Positions 50,956 to 62,827 of a DNA stretch of 64,000 nucleotides are shown piece by piece. The notes under the pieces were generated by a model that saw nothing but the letters and a program-made list of their open reading frames with translations, did no database searches and had not been told where the DNA came from. The stretch's first letter is position 1. Each line of letters opens with the position of its first letter. The translations under genes were made by a program, and so were the position numbers. Location of the stretch: positions 15,452,233 through 15,516,232 of the forward strand of contig NC_058052.1 in the NCBI RefSeq assembly GCF_020085105.1, given 5' to 3'. The DNA is from Siniperca chuatsi. Lineage: Eukaryota > Chordata > Actinopteri > Centrarchiformes > Sinipercidae.

Positions 50956-51336
50956 GTCTCAAGTGTTGTTATTATGAGAAAAACCCGGGGACATGGTCTC
51001 ATGCGCTAACATTTTTTGTAAGTATAAATATATTAGTTAAGAGAATACAATGAAGAAAATCTATTGGTTAGTACCATTAAGGCACTCTATGATACCAGTA
51101 ACTGTTTATGACTACACATTAACTATTCTCTATAATCTATGTAAATTTCGGTTTATTATCTTTTTAGTTTTGGATCTTTTACTTTTGTCTCTCACAACCC
51201 AAAGAAATTACTTTCATTGTTTCATTGAGGAAATAAACTAACGAAAGGTCAAAATTTAGAAACATATCTAATCAAACCCCTGTTCAGGACTATGTGCTGT
51301 GTACCACATGAGGTCCTCATTTTCAAAACAAACAAA

Positions 51337-54300
51337 ATGGCGGCGCACATGAGATGGGGTCTTCGCCAGTTGTTAAGCGCAAGAAATACGGCTCACTTTA
51401 GGTTTGAACCTTTATAGCTGTGACATGTCGTTTTGTACATTTTATACTGCTAATATCACAACTTGTAATGCTTGTGTAAAGCATACACTTGCTATTCCGA
51501 TGTGTGGTTGAAGATATACTTTTAGCTAGCTAATTAGCTGACTAGCAAACTGCGACACTAGACAACGGTTTGTCACACTAATCCCATCCATTCACATATG
51601 GGTGGAGATATCGAAACAGCTAGTTAATTGTTTCCTTTTTATCGTCTTTGATTTCATATGTGTGTCTTTCCCGATCCCAAGCATGTAACTAAGTCAGACT
51701 GTAAAGTTTAATAATAAAGCCTAACGTTACCAGTTTCTAGGCTTGTACATCAAAACCCTGAGCTAACAGCTAAGGTAAACATTTACTGACGTTGCTTTCA
51801 TCCGTCAACGCCACCTTACTATTTAATCCGGCCTCTAGAAATTGATGAATTTACGTCTTATGTTTTCTGACATACATGGTCTAATATTCTTGACGTTGTA
51901 AGGTTTCCAGTCAAGACCAGAAGCTCATACCACTCACAGTGCACGACCCAGAGCTTCAGAAAAGTTCAGCCTCAACCCGGGACAGGAGCCACACACTTCT
52001 CAAGTGAGAAACCATTGTTTGGACACCTTAATACATTCACTCACTCTCTGTCATCTTGTTCTAATTATGATACTGCCGTGTAGACAAATAAAAAACCCAT
52101 AAACTAAGAACCTTTACTAAGAAATTGCTTTTATAATATTTTTCAGAAAGACACCTGTCCATCCAGACTCAAGACACTCCAAACCCCAGAAGCTTGAAGT
52201 TTCTCCCTGGTAAACCTGTCCTAGGAAGTGGGACGCTTGACTTTCCTTCTCCGAGCTCAGCTGGATGTTCATCTTTAGCCAGGTTGTGTGTCAAGTTTAC
52301 TGTTGTGCTTTGTTGTGTTTACGTTGTACTGTTTCTAATTTTATAAAATATAAACCTTAAAGGCAGCGTTCTACCATGTTTCCCCCTTGGAAGGCAGAAA
52401 TCACAATTATTGTTTTGGTCTTAGCATCAGGTCAAGAAAGATGTGTGTTTGCAAACTGATTGTGTGTGTCCTGTTTAGAAATCATAGTGTAAAACAAACT
52501 GAGGGAAAAGGCACACTTATATATACAGGCAGACATCTAAAAAAGAGCATGGGAAAGCTGTTTATGTCTGCTTATAAAAATCGTTTCGGCAAAGGAAGAA
52601 GGCGGTTTGCCTTTTGGTTGCTCTTTATAAGGTGAAATATGTGCATCGGAGGTATGTGTGTGGCTTTCCCATTCTCTTTTCTTTAAAAAAAAAAATTGAA
52701 AATGGATATTATCTTCATTGAGCTATTTGTGGTCGTGTCTTCAGTTTCTGACAGTGATGGAGTTGCTTGGTAGAAGAGTACATACAGTAGATGTGATAAA
52801 AGTACCCTTTGCACATGGCACTTTGTGATACTCCAGGGTTTCTGTGAATTAAAACAACTAATTGCATGAATGCATTGTGTAGATATGTTTTGTTTGCTGA
52901 TACATTTTGTCTTGTCTTGACAAAAATGGCAACATTGTGCAATCATGACAGTGACAGACGTGATAAAAGCCAGCACAGTTAGGATGTTATCAGTAAATTA
53001 ACTAACATGAACGCAGACTTCAATAACATGATAACATGTTTCTTTCAGGGACCTGTTTGAAATCGAAGGAGTAAGAAGTGTGTTCTTTGGCCCTGACTTC
53101 ATCACAGTCACTAAAGTAAGTATTGACTGTACTCTTACAGATTGTCTCTGTGATTCTATTCCTATGAAATCTTTGTGGTGAGACAACACGAGATCTTTAT
53201 TTTCCTGTCAGACAGATGAGGATGTGGAATGGACAGACATTAAGCGTCATGCTTTGGAGGCCATTGCTAAGTTCTTTGAGAGCGGTGGCCCGATAACAAC
53301 AGGGGCTGTGTACCATGAAAGCAGTGAGTATGCAACCTGCCCATATCAGTCATCTTGGAGTTATGCAGCTGCTTGACTGCATATTTTGTAATTATCTCCA
53401 TTTTTTAAATTGTAGGTCATTCTGAAGATGATGATGATATTGTATCAATGATAAAAGAGCTTCTGGACACCAGAATCAGGTACAAAACTAGTAACTTTGA
53501 GAGCAATTTAGGTGATAATTTTAGTCTTCATCCGTCTATTGCAAGTAGGATAGCTCACTGTTTGATAGTTTATGTATTTAGAATATTGTTTCAATCCTGA
53601 TCAAATATTTCCTTTATGATATTTCTATACTCAGCACTCATAGCAATGACGCTCACAGTGCAGTAAAAGACAGTTGTGCTAAGATAACAGTCTTAATCTG
53701 TCTGTCCTTTGTGCTGCTTTGTTCTGTACGAACTGATATGGTCCCTTTCACTCACAAGACCTACAGTGCAGGAGGACGGAGGCGATGTAATCTTTAAGGG
53801 GTTTGAGGACGGCACAGTCAAGCTGAAGCTGGTTGGTTCCTGCACAGGGTGTCCCAGCTCCACAGTTACCCTGAAGAACGGCATTCAGAACATGATGCAG
53901 TTTTATATCCCAGAAGTAGACAATGTGGAACAGGTGATTATCAAGATCGGTTTTGTTGTAGGATTTGTTTTTGTAGATGAGCAGAGATTTGTGCAGGTTT
54001 TTATTTTGAGACCAAGCTTCCCTGTTGATTTCATCCTGGGATTGGTATCACAAGTTGCTGTATGGATATTTAAATCATCATATGCAGGAAATTGTGCTGT
54101 GATCTCATTTTAATTTAAATTTTTGGGCCCTTAAGGCTGAGCAATGAAACCAGACAGTATTTTTTTAATCTGTGTATGCAGTTTTCCAACTTTGGCAAGT
54201 AGAGTTGAATAAAATGATGAAAACGAAGATAATCCTATTTCGATATCCATTTTACTTACTTGCTACTATACTGAGTTGAGTTTTTTTGTCATGATTGGAA

Positions 54301-54448
54301 TGAAGGGAAATCATTTTATCTTTACAGACTTTTATGTCACATTTCACATTTTGTCAATTGTCTTCTTTTTTTTGCCCAGGTGGAAGATGAAGTGGATGAA
54401 ATCAATGCAAAGGTTTTCTCAGAGCTGGAACGCAAATTACAAGAATAA
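51337..54448 (+). CDS. nfu1: NFU1 iron-sulfur cluster scaffold (complete, 8 exons)
   Basis: Mitochondrial late-acting Fe-S carrier that delivers [4Fe-4S] clusters to lipoyl synthase and respiratory-chain targets. Exons: 51337-51401, 51903-52003, 52147-52282, 53049-53115, 53212-53323, 53416-53479, 53759-53933, 54380-54448. All phases join to 262 aa (human 254). The N-terminus [17 protein letters not shown] is basic and Ser/Arg-rich, as expected of a mitochondrial presequence. The Nfu N-terminal domain starts about [20 protein letters not shown] and includes [13 protein letters not shown]. The C-terminal NifU domain contains the cluster-binding CxxC, C210-T-G-C213 in [10 protein letters not shown]. 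Start chosen as the first ATG in the presequence-like frame. The donor of exon 1 (GTTTGA) is weak but frame-compatible. Confidence 0.95.
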
Positions 54449-54940
54449 AAACTTTCTGGACACAACACACATGGATTTTGTTAGAAGGAAAATATGACCC
54501 ACTGTTTGAAAACACAGGCATTCATTATTTCCACTAATTACCCTTCTAAAATCATAATAATGATGACAGAAAATTATTACCTGCTATTTTGTGTGCATAC
54601 TATATACTGTTAAGTGTTCACACTGTAATGTACAGAATATGTACATACTGTATGCCCCATGTTCCTGTATACAGAAAATACTACGTCATTCTTCTAACCG
54701 GTCAAAATGTTTTGCTGTGATGGCTGTAAATGTTGGGATGTATTTATTTCTTATAAGTATTGTATATTTTGAAATAATTTTTTCATAGGATGGAGATATT
54801 GTGAAGATTGTGAAAGTTTTTGACATTGGTCATTCAGAATGAAGACTGATGAAAGTATTCCAGTTGTTGTGGCCATATACCAAATTAAACATAACTGAAC
54901 CGTTTTTCCTTGTTAATGCATCATCTATAAATGAAATAAA
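54449..54940 (+). other. nfu1 3'UTR with polyadenylation signal
   Basis: The best signal is AATAAA at 54935-54940 (GAAATAAAATG), 490 bases past the stop, followed by T-rich sequence. An open frame at 54591-54788 has no similarity and is considered noncoding. Confidence 0.6.
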
Positions 54941-55394
54941 ATGTTATTTAGGCTACAATTAGCGCAAGTAGGTTTAGGGTGTAACATCCTGTAAGATCTG
55001 TATGGTATATTTATCTGCTTTGTGCTCCATTCTTCAGATTTACCTGTATTTACATGTATCACATAAAACAAAGTTCACAGTTTGAAAGCAAATCTTTGTT
55101 GTTGATTCCCTTTTTTAATTATTACTGTTGTTATTTTATTATAGTTACGACTTGTGTCATTATGTCCTATGTGGGTAGAGAAAAAAACGAGGAATGACTA
55201 CTCATACAAGAATAAAAGCAAAGGATAGTGAATTGTGACACAGTCTTTACACTAAATAATGATTAGAGTCTGTCCTATATTTTTTACTCATGCTCTGGAA
55301 GCACAGGCAAACAGCAAGTTATTACAAGTAAGTTATTTGACAAGTACAGATGAACCACTGTATCCACTGAATCTGGCCACTTGGGACACGGATA

Positions 55395-55454
55395 GTTTTC
55401 GCCAGGCCGCGCATGCGCAATTTATGTCTACATCGGCCGGTGAAGGGGACAGCG
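55395..55454 (+). promoter_or_regulatory. ccar1 promoter with NRF1 palindrome and noncoding exon 1
   Basis: GCGCATGCGCA at 55409-55419 is a perfect NRF1 core palindrome. Downstream, GGACAGCG/GTAAGC at 55454/55455 is a strong donor, so a short noncoding ccar1 exon probably ends at 55454 and splices to the acceptor at 56335-56336. The local rise in GC supports a promoter. The exon start is not determined. Confidence 0.6.
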
Positions 55455-56336
55455 GTAAGCAGTGTTGTCAATGTTTTAATCCAATCCTTACTACGTAATT
55501 TAACGTGAATATTTCATGTAAATTTGAAGTACAATTATTGAGTGCATGCAGAAGAGTTGCTGCCATTTGTGAATGTGTGTTTTTGTTGTTTTAAAACATT
55601 GGCCATTCAGTGCTAACTGCCAGAGCCAGCGAACGTTAATTAGGGCCTCGCTTTCGATAACAAATCCAGCACGAGGCTAATCTGGCAACAAAGCTAACGA
55701 TGTGCAAATGCTAACGTTAAGTGTTGGCTAGCTATATATAGCTACTTTATGTTTCTTACAGTAGCAATGCCGCGTTTCAATATAGTAGTAGATAAATAAG
55801 GCACGTTTTAGTAATGTCGACGAAGCCATAATTAATTGAAGCTTTAGTTAGCTGCTGATAACCACAACAACAGCATTAGCTTGCTAGACAGACGTAAAAT
55901 GTTAGCTAGCTGCCTGCGCTAGCCTACTGTCAGTTAAAGTGGCTAACGTTAGCCAGACTGCTGTTGAGCCTGTCGATGTTGCTGTGTCAGCATTTACGCT
56001 ATCTACGGAGCACTCCAGAAATCAAGGGTAAAAATGTGTTATGCTTCCTGCGTCATTCTCTCGCAGTCCTAAATCGTCCCTTCAAAACGGCTTATTTCAG
56101 TCCCTCACGTTAGGCTAACGACGTTAAACTATTGTAAGATAACCGTAGGAACTAGCTAAAGTTAAATGTTGTTGTGGCTTATCCGAATTTAGCTTCTTGG
56201 AATTAATACTATTTAATTTTGGATTGAGATGTATGGATACAGTTCAAGTTTGTCAGTTACACACGTTGTGTTATCAAAATTCCTTTATCCCTGGTATCTG
56301 CTGGAATATACCTAATCTTATGCATTTTTTTTTTAG
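55455..56336 (+). other. ccar1 first intron
   Basis: Noncoding, 0.9 kb, with repeated CTAGCT and GCTAACGTTAG-like words typical of intergenic and intronic fish DNA. No gene or clear mobile element was seen. Confidence 0.55.
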
Positions 56337-56386
56337 TGACAACCATCCGCCTGGTGAGCAGACACTGCCCTTAACCTGAGTGAGTC

Positions 56387-59300
56387 ATGGCCCAATACGG
56401 GGGACAGAAGAATCCGCCGTGGGCGACTCAATTTGCCACCACAGCGGTGTCACAACCGGGCCACTCGGGACAGTCTCTTGACCTCAACAGCCTGCACTGT
56501 GAGTAAAGCAAATCAGAGGTTCCCAGGCTGTTTCATTTCCTCTCTTATTGGGTACACGATTACACAAACATTTAATGTTGTACTATTTTAGTTATATGGA
56601 CTTTTTCTTACTGACTCTTATCATGCCATCACATCATCTTCCCCATCCTATTCTACACCAACATGTCCCATTTAGTGTATTTTTTCACACCTCTCTGAAT
56701 TCAGTACCGTATTTTCCCTCTCTGCAGCTCTTGGTGTGCAACAGCCATCTCTTCTGGGAGCATCTCCCTCTGTTTACTCTCAGCAGTCAGCCTTGGCTGC
56801 AGTCTCTCTCAGCAACCAGTCTGCTGCAAACTATCAGCTGTCTCAGCAAACTGCGGCCTTGCAGCAGCAAGCTGCAGCAGCTGCCGCAGCTGCACTACAG
56901 CAGGTCAGTCACAGTGAGGGAGTCCTAAGCACACTCATGTATCCATCTTGCCACGGTCACATGTAACACTGATTGATCAACTACTTTCTCTCCCATGTTC
57001 TTTGTAATGTATATAGTCTCAGATTAATTCAGCCCTCCAGCAGTATCAGCAACAGCAGCAGCAGCAACAACAGCAGCAACAACAGCAACAACAGCAACAG
57101 CAGCAACCTCCCCAGCAACCCCCTCAACAGCAACTGTACAATGTACCTCATCAGGTGAAACATAGGCTCATTTTGCTTTGTGTCACACTTTATTTTGGAT
57201 AGTCCTCTGCTCATACTAACCCTGAAGAATATATTGGTTGGTTTAGACTTTCCAAAATATATTAGATTGGAATTATGCTTTATATTTAGATTTGTCACTG
57301 CTTCATATAGATTATAACATGTATAATATCCCTTTGCACTCTTTTAAAGTGAGATTAAATTTTCTCCTGGAATCTTTCTTATCCATTTTTCCTTACGCTA
57401 TAGCGCTCAATATTTCTTAATAACTAACTAATCTTCTCTTCAGGCAGATCATGTGAATGTGCTCTAAGGGTAATTTGATGCAACAACTTAAGTGTTCATA
57501 TGTAGCGCAATATATATCTTTTTTTCCACCAGTGGAATTCAATAGTAAACATGCAACCATGGGCTGTAAAGAACTGTTATGAGAGCACAAAGTGTGGCAT
57601 TGCAATGGGGACAAATCTATAGTATCAAGTCAACAAAATGTTCACTCTTGGTATTTTCTGTTTTCCTTCTTTCTTCACAGCTTCCACAGCCTCAACAGGC
57701 GCTGATTTCTCAGGTAAATGTGCAAAAACACATACATTTGCCATATTCATTTTTTATCATTTCAAAGATGCCAATCCAGGCTTGCCACATACATATGTAT
57801 TTTTTTCTCCCATGTTTATCCATTTATACATGTGTATCATGTTCAGGGTCATAAGGGAATGGCGCCTATCCCAGCATGCATTGAGCAAGAGATCTGTGTA
57901 GTTTTTCTTCATTCTTTGTTCTCACATCACAAACTACACTGCTGTAAAATACTTGTTGTCAGGTTTACCCCAAAGCAGCATTCTGTCCAAGGCTCAACTT
58001 AATATAAAATACCTCTTTACACAGCCAGTTTCTTATTACTTTTCTATCTGAGCAGATACAGCATTGTTGGAGTGAGCCTATTGTGTAGGTCTTCCATCAC
58101 CTTATTTGTATATTTCTCAGATTCATTGCAAATATTGATATTTTTCTCAGAGTAGAAGAAGCGAACTCCAAGACATACATGCCTAGATCAGTCCTATCTG
58201 TTTACATCCTTGCACTTGAAACTGAAATCCAGAGGAAGCTGTGTACAACCCAAACATGAACAGATCAAAGGTTTTTTGCCTTATTGATTCCTGATGGTTA
58301 TTTTCCAGTTTTCTTTATGGCTTTGTGTTTAGTTTATTTAGATATTTTGATTCACTATCAAAATATCTCCCTTTGCTTTCTATCAAAGTTGAGTAGCCAT
58401 GGTATTTACTGATTGGGTTTAGACATGCAACCAAAGTAACAGGTTTTTTGATATTTCTTTCTTTTCTCAACCCTCAGCCCCCCGTCGCTTTGCCCACCAG
58501 CCTAAGCCTGTCCAACCCGCAGCAGACAGCCCAGATTACTGTTTCCTACCCAACCCCACGTTCAAGCCACCAACAGCAGACGCAGCCACAGAAGCAGCGA
58601 GTCTTCACTGGTGTTGTCAACAAGCTACATGACACATTTGGCTTTGTAGATGAAGATGTCTTCTTTCAGCTAAGGTGAAAGAGAGTATGGTCCTTGGAAT
58701 CTTTTAGACTGTATTTCTTGTGCAAATTAGTGTGTTGGTGGAATTATAAGTGAAATGCTCTCATCAAATGCTGTCATTAGACTTAATCATTACACTAACA
58801 CTGCCTTTTTCTTATGCCGGTGTTACCCTGCCCATGTCAATTCCCAGGCCATTATTTGGCACCCATAACAGACAGTTCCAAATGATATATGCACCTTTTT
58901 CAACTTGAAACCGATGTGACCAGACATATAGAGATGTTCAGAGATGTCTGAAGGCTTTTTTTTTTTTTTTTTTCTTTTGCAGTGCTGTGAAGGGGAAGAC
59001 TCCTCAGGTGGGTGACCGGGTCCTAGTGGAAGCTGTGTACAACCCAAACATGCCCTTCAAGTGGAACGCCCAGCGCATCCAGACCTTACCTCAGCTAGCA
59101 AACCAGTCGGTGAGAACACTCAGAGGTTGCACTCAGTCACTCAGAAAGGAGAGGACAACATTGTTGGGCACATTAATACAAACTGAGGGTTTCTCCTTGA
59201 ATTTTTATTCACTTTTTGATTTTTGGTATCTTTTTTTTAAACGCAATCAGCACAATATCTGTGTTTTCACTACATTTAGCCATGGTTTTAAAATTGCCCT

Positions 59301-62300
59301 GTCTGCTACAAAAATTTAAAGACACATACTTTGTTTGACTTTTTTGCTTTTAAAGGATTTAATTAATTCTTACTTACTATGTAATAATATTCACATAATA
59401 GCTTTTTTCACATTTGAAAAAGAGTCCCACTGATACTGGGATTTGCACAAAATGTGAATTGAGATTCCAAAATAAATTCCCCCAATCTAGTCCTTCCAAA
59501 GATAGGAAACATTTACTCTGTATTTTGTATTTGTCTCTTTGCTTCAGTTAATTTCAGCCATTGACTTGCCTTTGTGACAGAAGCTATGGTGAAAATGACA
59601 ACGTATTTGAATTTTGTATATCCAAAAGTGAGATCCACAGGTTCATTTTAAATCCTGGACAATTCACCTGGCTTAGTCTGAGGAGAGTCCTAATACATTT
59701 AAGTGTTTTGTTTGTTTTTTCAGATTTGATCTTTCCCTGTACCTCTCTGTCTTGTATTGACTGTTGTGTTCTCAATCCCTCCTAGCATCAGCAGCAGCCT
59801 CAGCCTTTACCTCAAGCTTCCCCACAGCTCGGCAGCCTTTACAATGAACCAGGGATGCAGCTGCGCTACTCAGACATGCACTCCACTGCGGACAACAGAC
59901 AAAATGTAACCCCCTAACCCTTTTGAGACCTTGTTGATCCTTCTCCCTACTCAGTTTCTTTCTTAGATTTTCTTTCTTTCGTTTCCTGGCTTTCTTGCTT
60001 CACCTATGCATGGTGAACAACATCTATTCTTAACTACAGTTTTTGCTTGTTCATTTAGTTTGCTGCCATTGCCAAATGGATAGAACCACATTATTGTAAT
60101 GGTTTAACAATACTTTTCTTTGTTTTAAGGAACATTAATTTGTCTTACAGACAGACTATTTTTATACTATTACCTCATTATGCATTTTGAATGTGCTTTT
60201 TGTGGTAGATTACAGCCTGTTTACCAAGGTTATACATATTTTTTTGTTTGGAAAACAAACTAATGTTGCTTGAGTTGTTACTTTTGTTTCAGCAGTGTTT
60301 TCCTACTTTGGGCTTCTTAATATTTAAATCAATAAATCTCTCTACAGGGGACATTGCAGATGACAGGGACTTCAAGAAAAGTTGCTATAAATGAGAATAC
60401 AGTATGTAGTGTGAAACGAGTATTTGTTTAACCATGTAGAATTGCTTGATAATATACTGTAACTGCAGCTCAATTCAGAGATCTTGAAAATACATTAAGA
60501 GGTTGTGCTGGATTACAATAATCTTTGATATAAAGATTTGGTTTGAAGTACCACTCAAATCAGTATCTCACCAATTGAATCAGTGCCTTACCAAGCAGAG
60601 AGACATGTGCAATTTTTATAATGGTATTTATAGTTAAGTTAATATTTCTGAATGTGGTGGCAGTGTGGCCTTTTGGTTGACTCTTTTTCAGCCCGAGGGC
60701 CAGATGTGATCTCATTTGATTTCAGCACCATCTTTTCCGTTGAAAGCATGATGCCGAACTTGTGTGCTCACTAATATAAAATATCCTCAGAATATGCTGC
60801 TCAGTCATAAATGTTTTTAAATGCAGCATGTGATTGATAAAGCAGAACTGGTCATGGTTTCTTTTGGTCTTGACTACAGGCTATACACCAGACATGAAAC
60901 TCAAAACAGGAAATGCTACTTCAGTTTAGCGTGAATTTAGACATTCAGACCTTTTCCCAGCTTCTGTCTTTCAAGCAGCCACTGACCAAGTTTTTGTACA
61001 GTTCATCTTATTTGCTAAGCAGTCATAGGCATGATAAATGAAGATTGTTTCAGGTCTGCCGTTGAACATATGCTCACCTCTATTTATTCTTTTCTTTTTC
61101 CCCCTCTTCTCTAGAGCCAGCCTCAAGCTCCTAACATGATGAAGGCAGCCCCCACCATGCTGCAGTCGCTACCTCCCCCAAACACGTTCAATGTTCCGGC
61201 CCAGGCTCCCCCTCCTTCCCTCCTGCAGGCCCAGTTGTCTGCTGCCTCTCTGGCCCCTCTCCTCCAAAACCCTCCTCAGCCTCTGCTGCCACAGCCTCCT
61301 CCAAAAGGTAAAGTACTTGTCTGTGGGATTGCATTTATCTAGTACTGGATATAAAGCAGTCAAACAAGTGGTGACAATCACCACTATCTTTGCAGCTGTT
61401 TTGGCAAAACATTGACCACAAAATCAAAGCTGTCTTTGTTGTATGTTAAGTGTAAGTACAACCAAGTGTTCTGCATTTTTTCCCATGTCTCTAGATGTGT
61501 TTTCCGGGGGTCTGCTTCAGCCCCCAGTGAGAATGATGCCACAGCCGCAGCCTGTCCGACGAATTGAGCCTCCTCCTCGTTTCCCCAGTCGCAATGATCG
61601 AGGCCCTGAGCTCATCCTCAGGACTAAAGAGGAACGCAGGTGGGATGGCGATAGATAACACCAGATATCATCAGATTTTTGTCACTAAAAATGCAATATG
61701 CATTAGTTATTCATCTTAGTGTTTTTACTCCATTCTTTAGTCGAGACAGAGACCGTGAGCGCAGACGGTCAAGAGAACGCTCGCCTGCACGCAAACGTTC
61801 CAGAGACCGCTCTCCCAGACGTGACCGCTCACCTCGACGGCCTCGCCGGGTGGTTCCTCGCTACACCGTCCAGTTTTCCAAGTTCAGCTTAGATGGGTGA
61901 GTACAATGCTTTCAGTGAAAACACATCACTGAAGTGTTGTATTGTATGTTAAACACAGGTATGATAGTCAACAGTATGTACTAGTTTGTGTTGTGGGGGT
62001 ATTAACTGTCCTCTGTGGGTTCTCCAGCTCCAGCTGTGACATGATGGAACTGAGAAGGCGCTATCAGAGCCTCTACATTCCCAGTGACTTCTTTGATGCT
62101 GTCTTCACCTGGGTGGATGCCTTCCCCCTGACAAGACCCTTCCAGTTTAATAATGCCTGCAACTTCCACATCTTGCACAAAGAGGTGGATCCTCCTGTCA
62201 AGAATACGGCTGTGCTGGACCCTCCTGATGCCAACCACACCTACAGTGCTAAGGTATGACTGTCAACGATACATTGAACTGGGGCTGTCAACAAATATTC

Positions 62301-62793
62301 TAAATTTGATTATATAATCGAATTGTAAAAAAAACATTCGATTGTGGGGGGAAAAAAGCAGCACTACCGTGGATGTCTGCTTGCGAGCTCACGTTGCACT
62401 GAATGCACCGCATGATGGACAGGAGTAAACACAACGTCCCTTTTATTGATTAATAATGAAATGTAGGTCAAGCTGAAACGAGCATATAATTAAACAACAA
62501 TCGTGTGATAATGATGCTAGAGAGTTCACAACCCAACTCAGATGCAGAGAGTGATTTGCACTCTGAGCAATCCAATAAAACCCCATTTGGAAAACGGTAA
62601 AACTTCACTGGTAGCCCACCTTAGAAAGGTTGAAAGCCGAAGGTTACTGTAGTTATTTCAACTTGGATTAATTTTTTATGAAAAAACGTTTTGATTCTTT
62701 TGATCGTTGGACCCTTACGGATTAAAGGAAAATAAATAATCAAGGAATGGACACACATTCGCACTTTGTGACCACTTCAAAGGTAGGGAGTCA

Positions 62794-62827
<34 letters not shown>

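Larger units (their letters stand above)
49945..51336. other. Shared upstream region of the TMEM150-like gene and nfu1
   Basis: A head-to-head interval of 1.4 kb. It holds a hAT-like MITE (50577-50906) and a retroelement-like 3' tail (50911-50955). The bases just before 51337 are TTTCAAAACAAACAAA, giving AAAATGGCGGCG across the nfu1 start, another YY1-like start motif. No TATA box was found for nfu1. Confidence 0.55.

Noticed and set aside
57029-57298. Minus-strand poly-Leu membrane-like open frame
   Set aside because: It is the antisense of the ccar1 poly-Gln codons.
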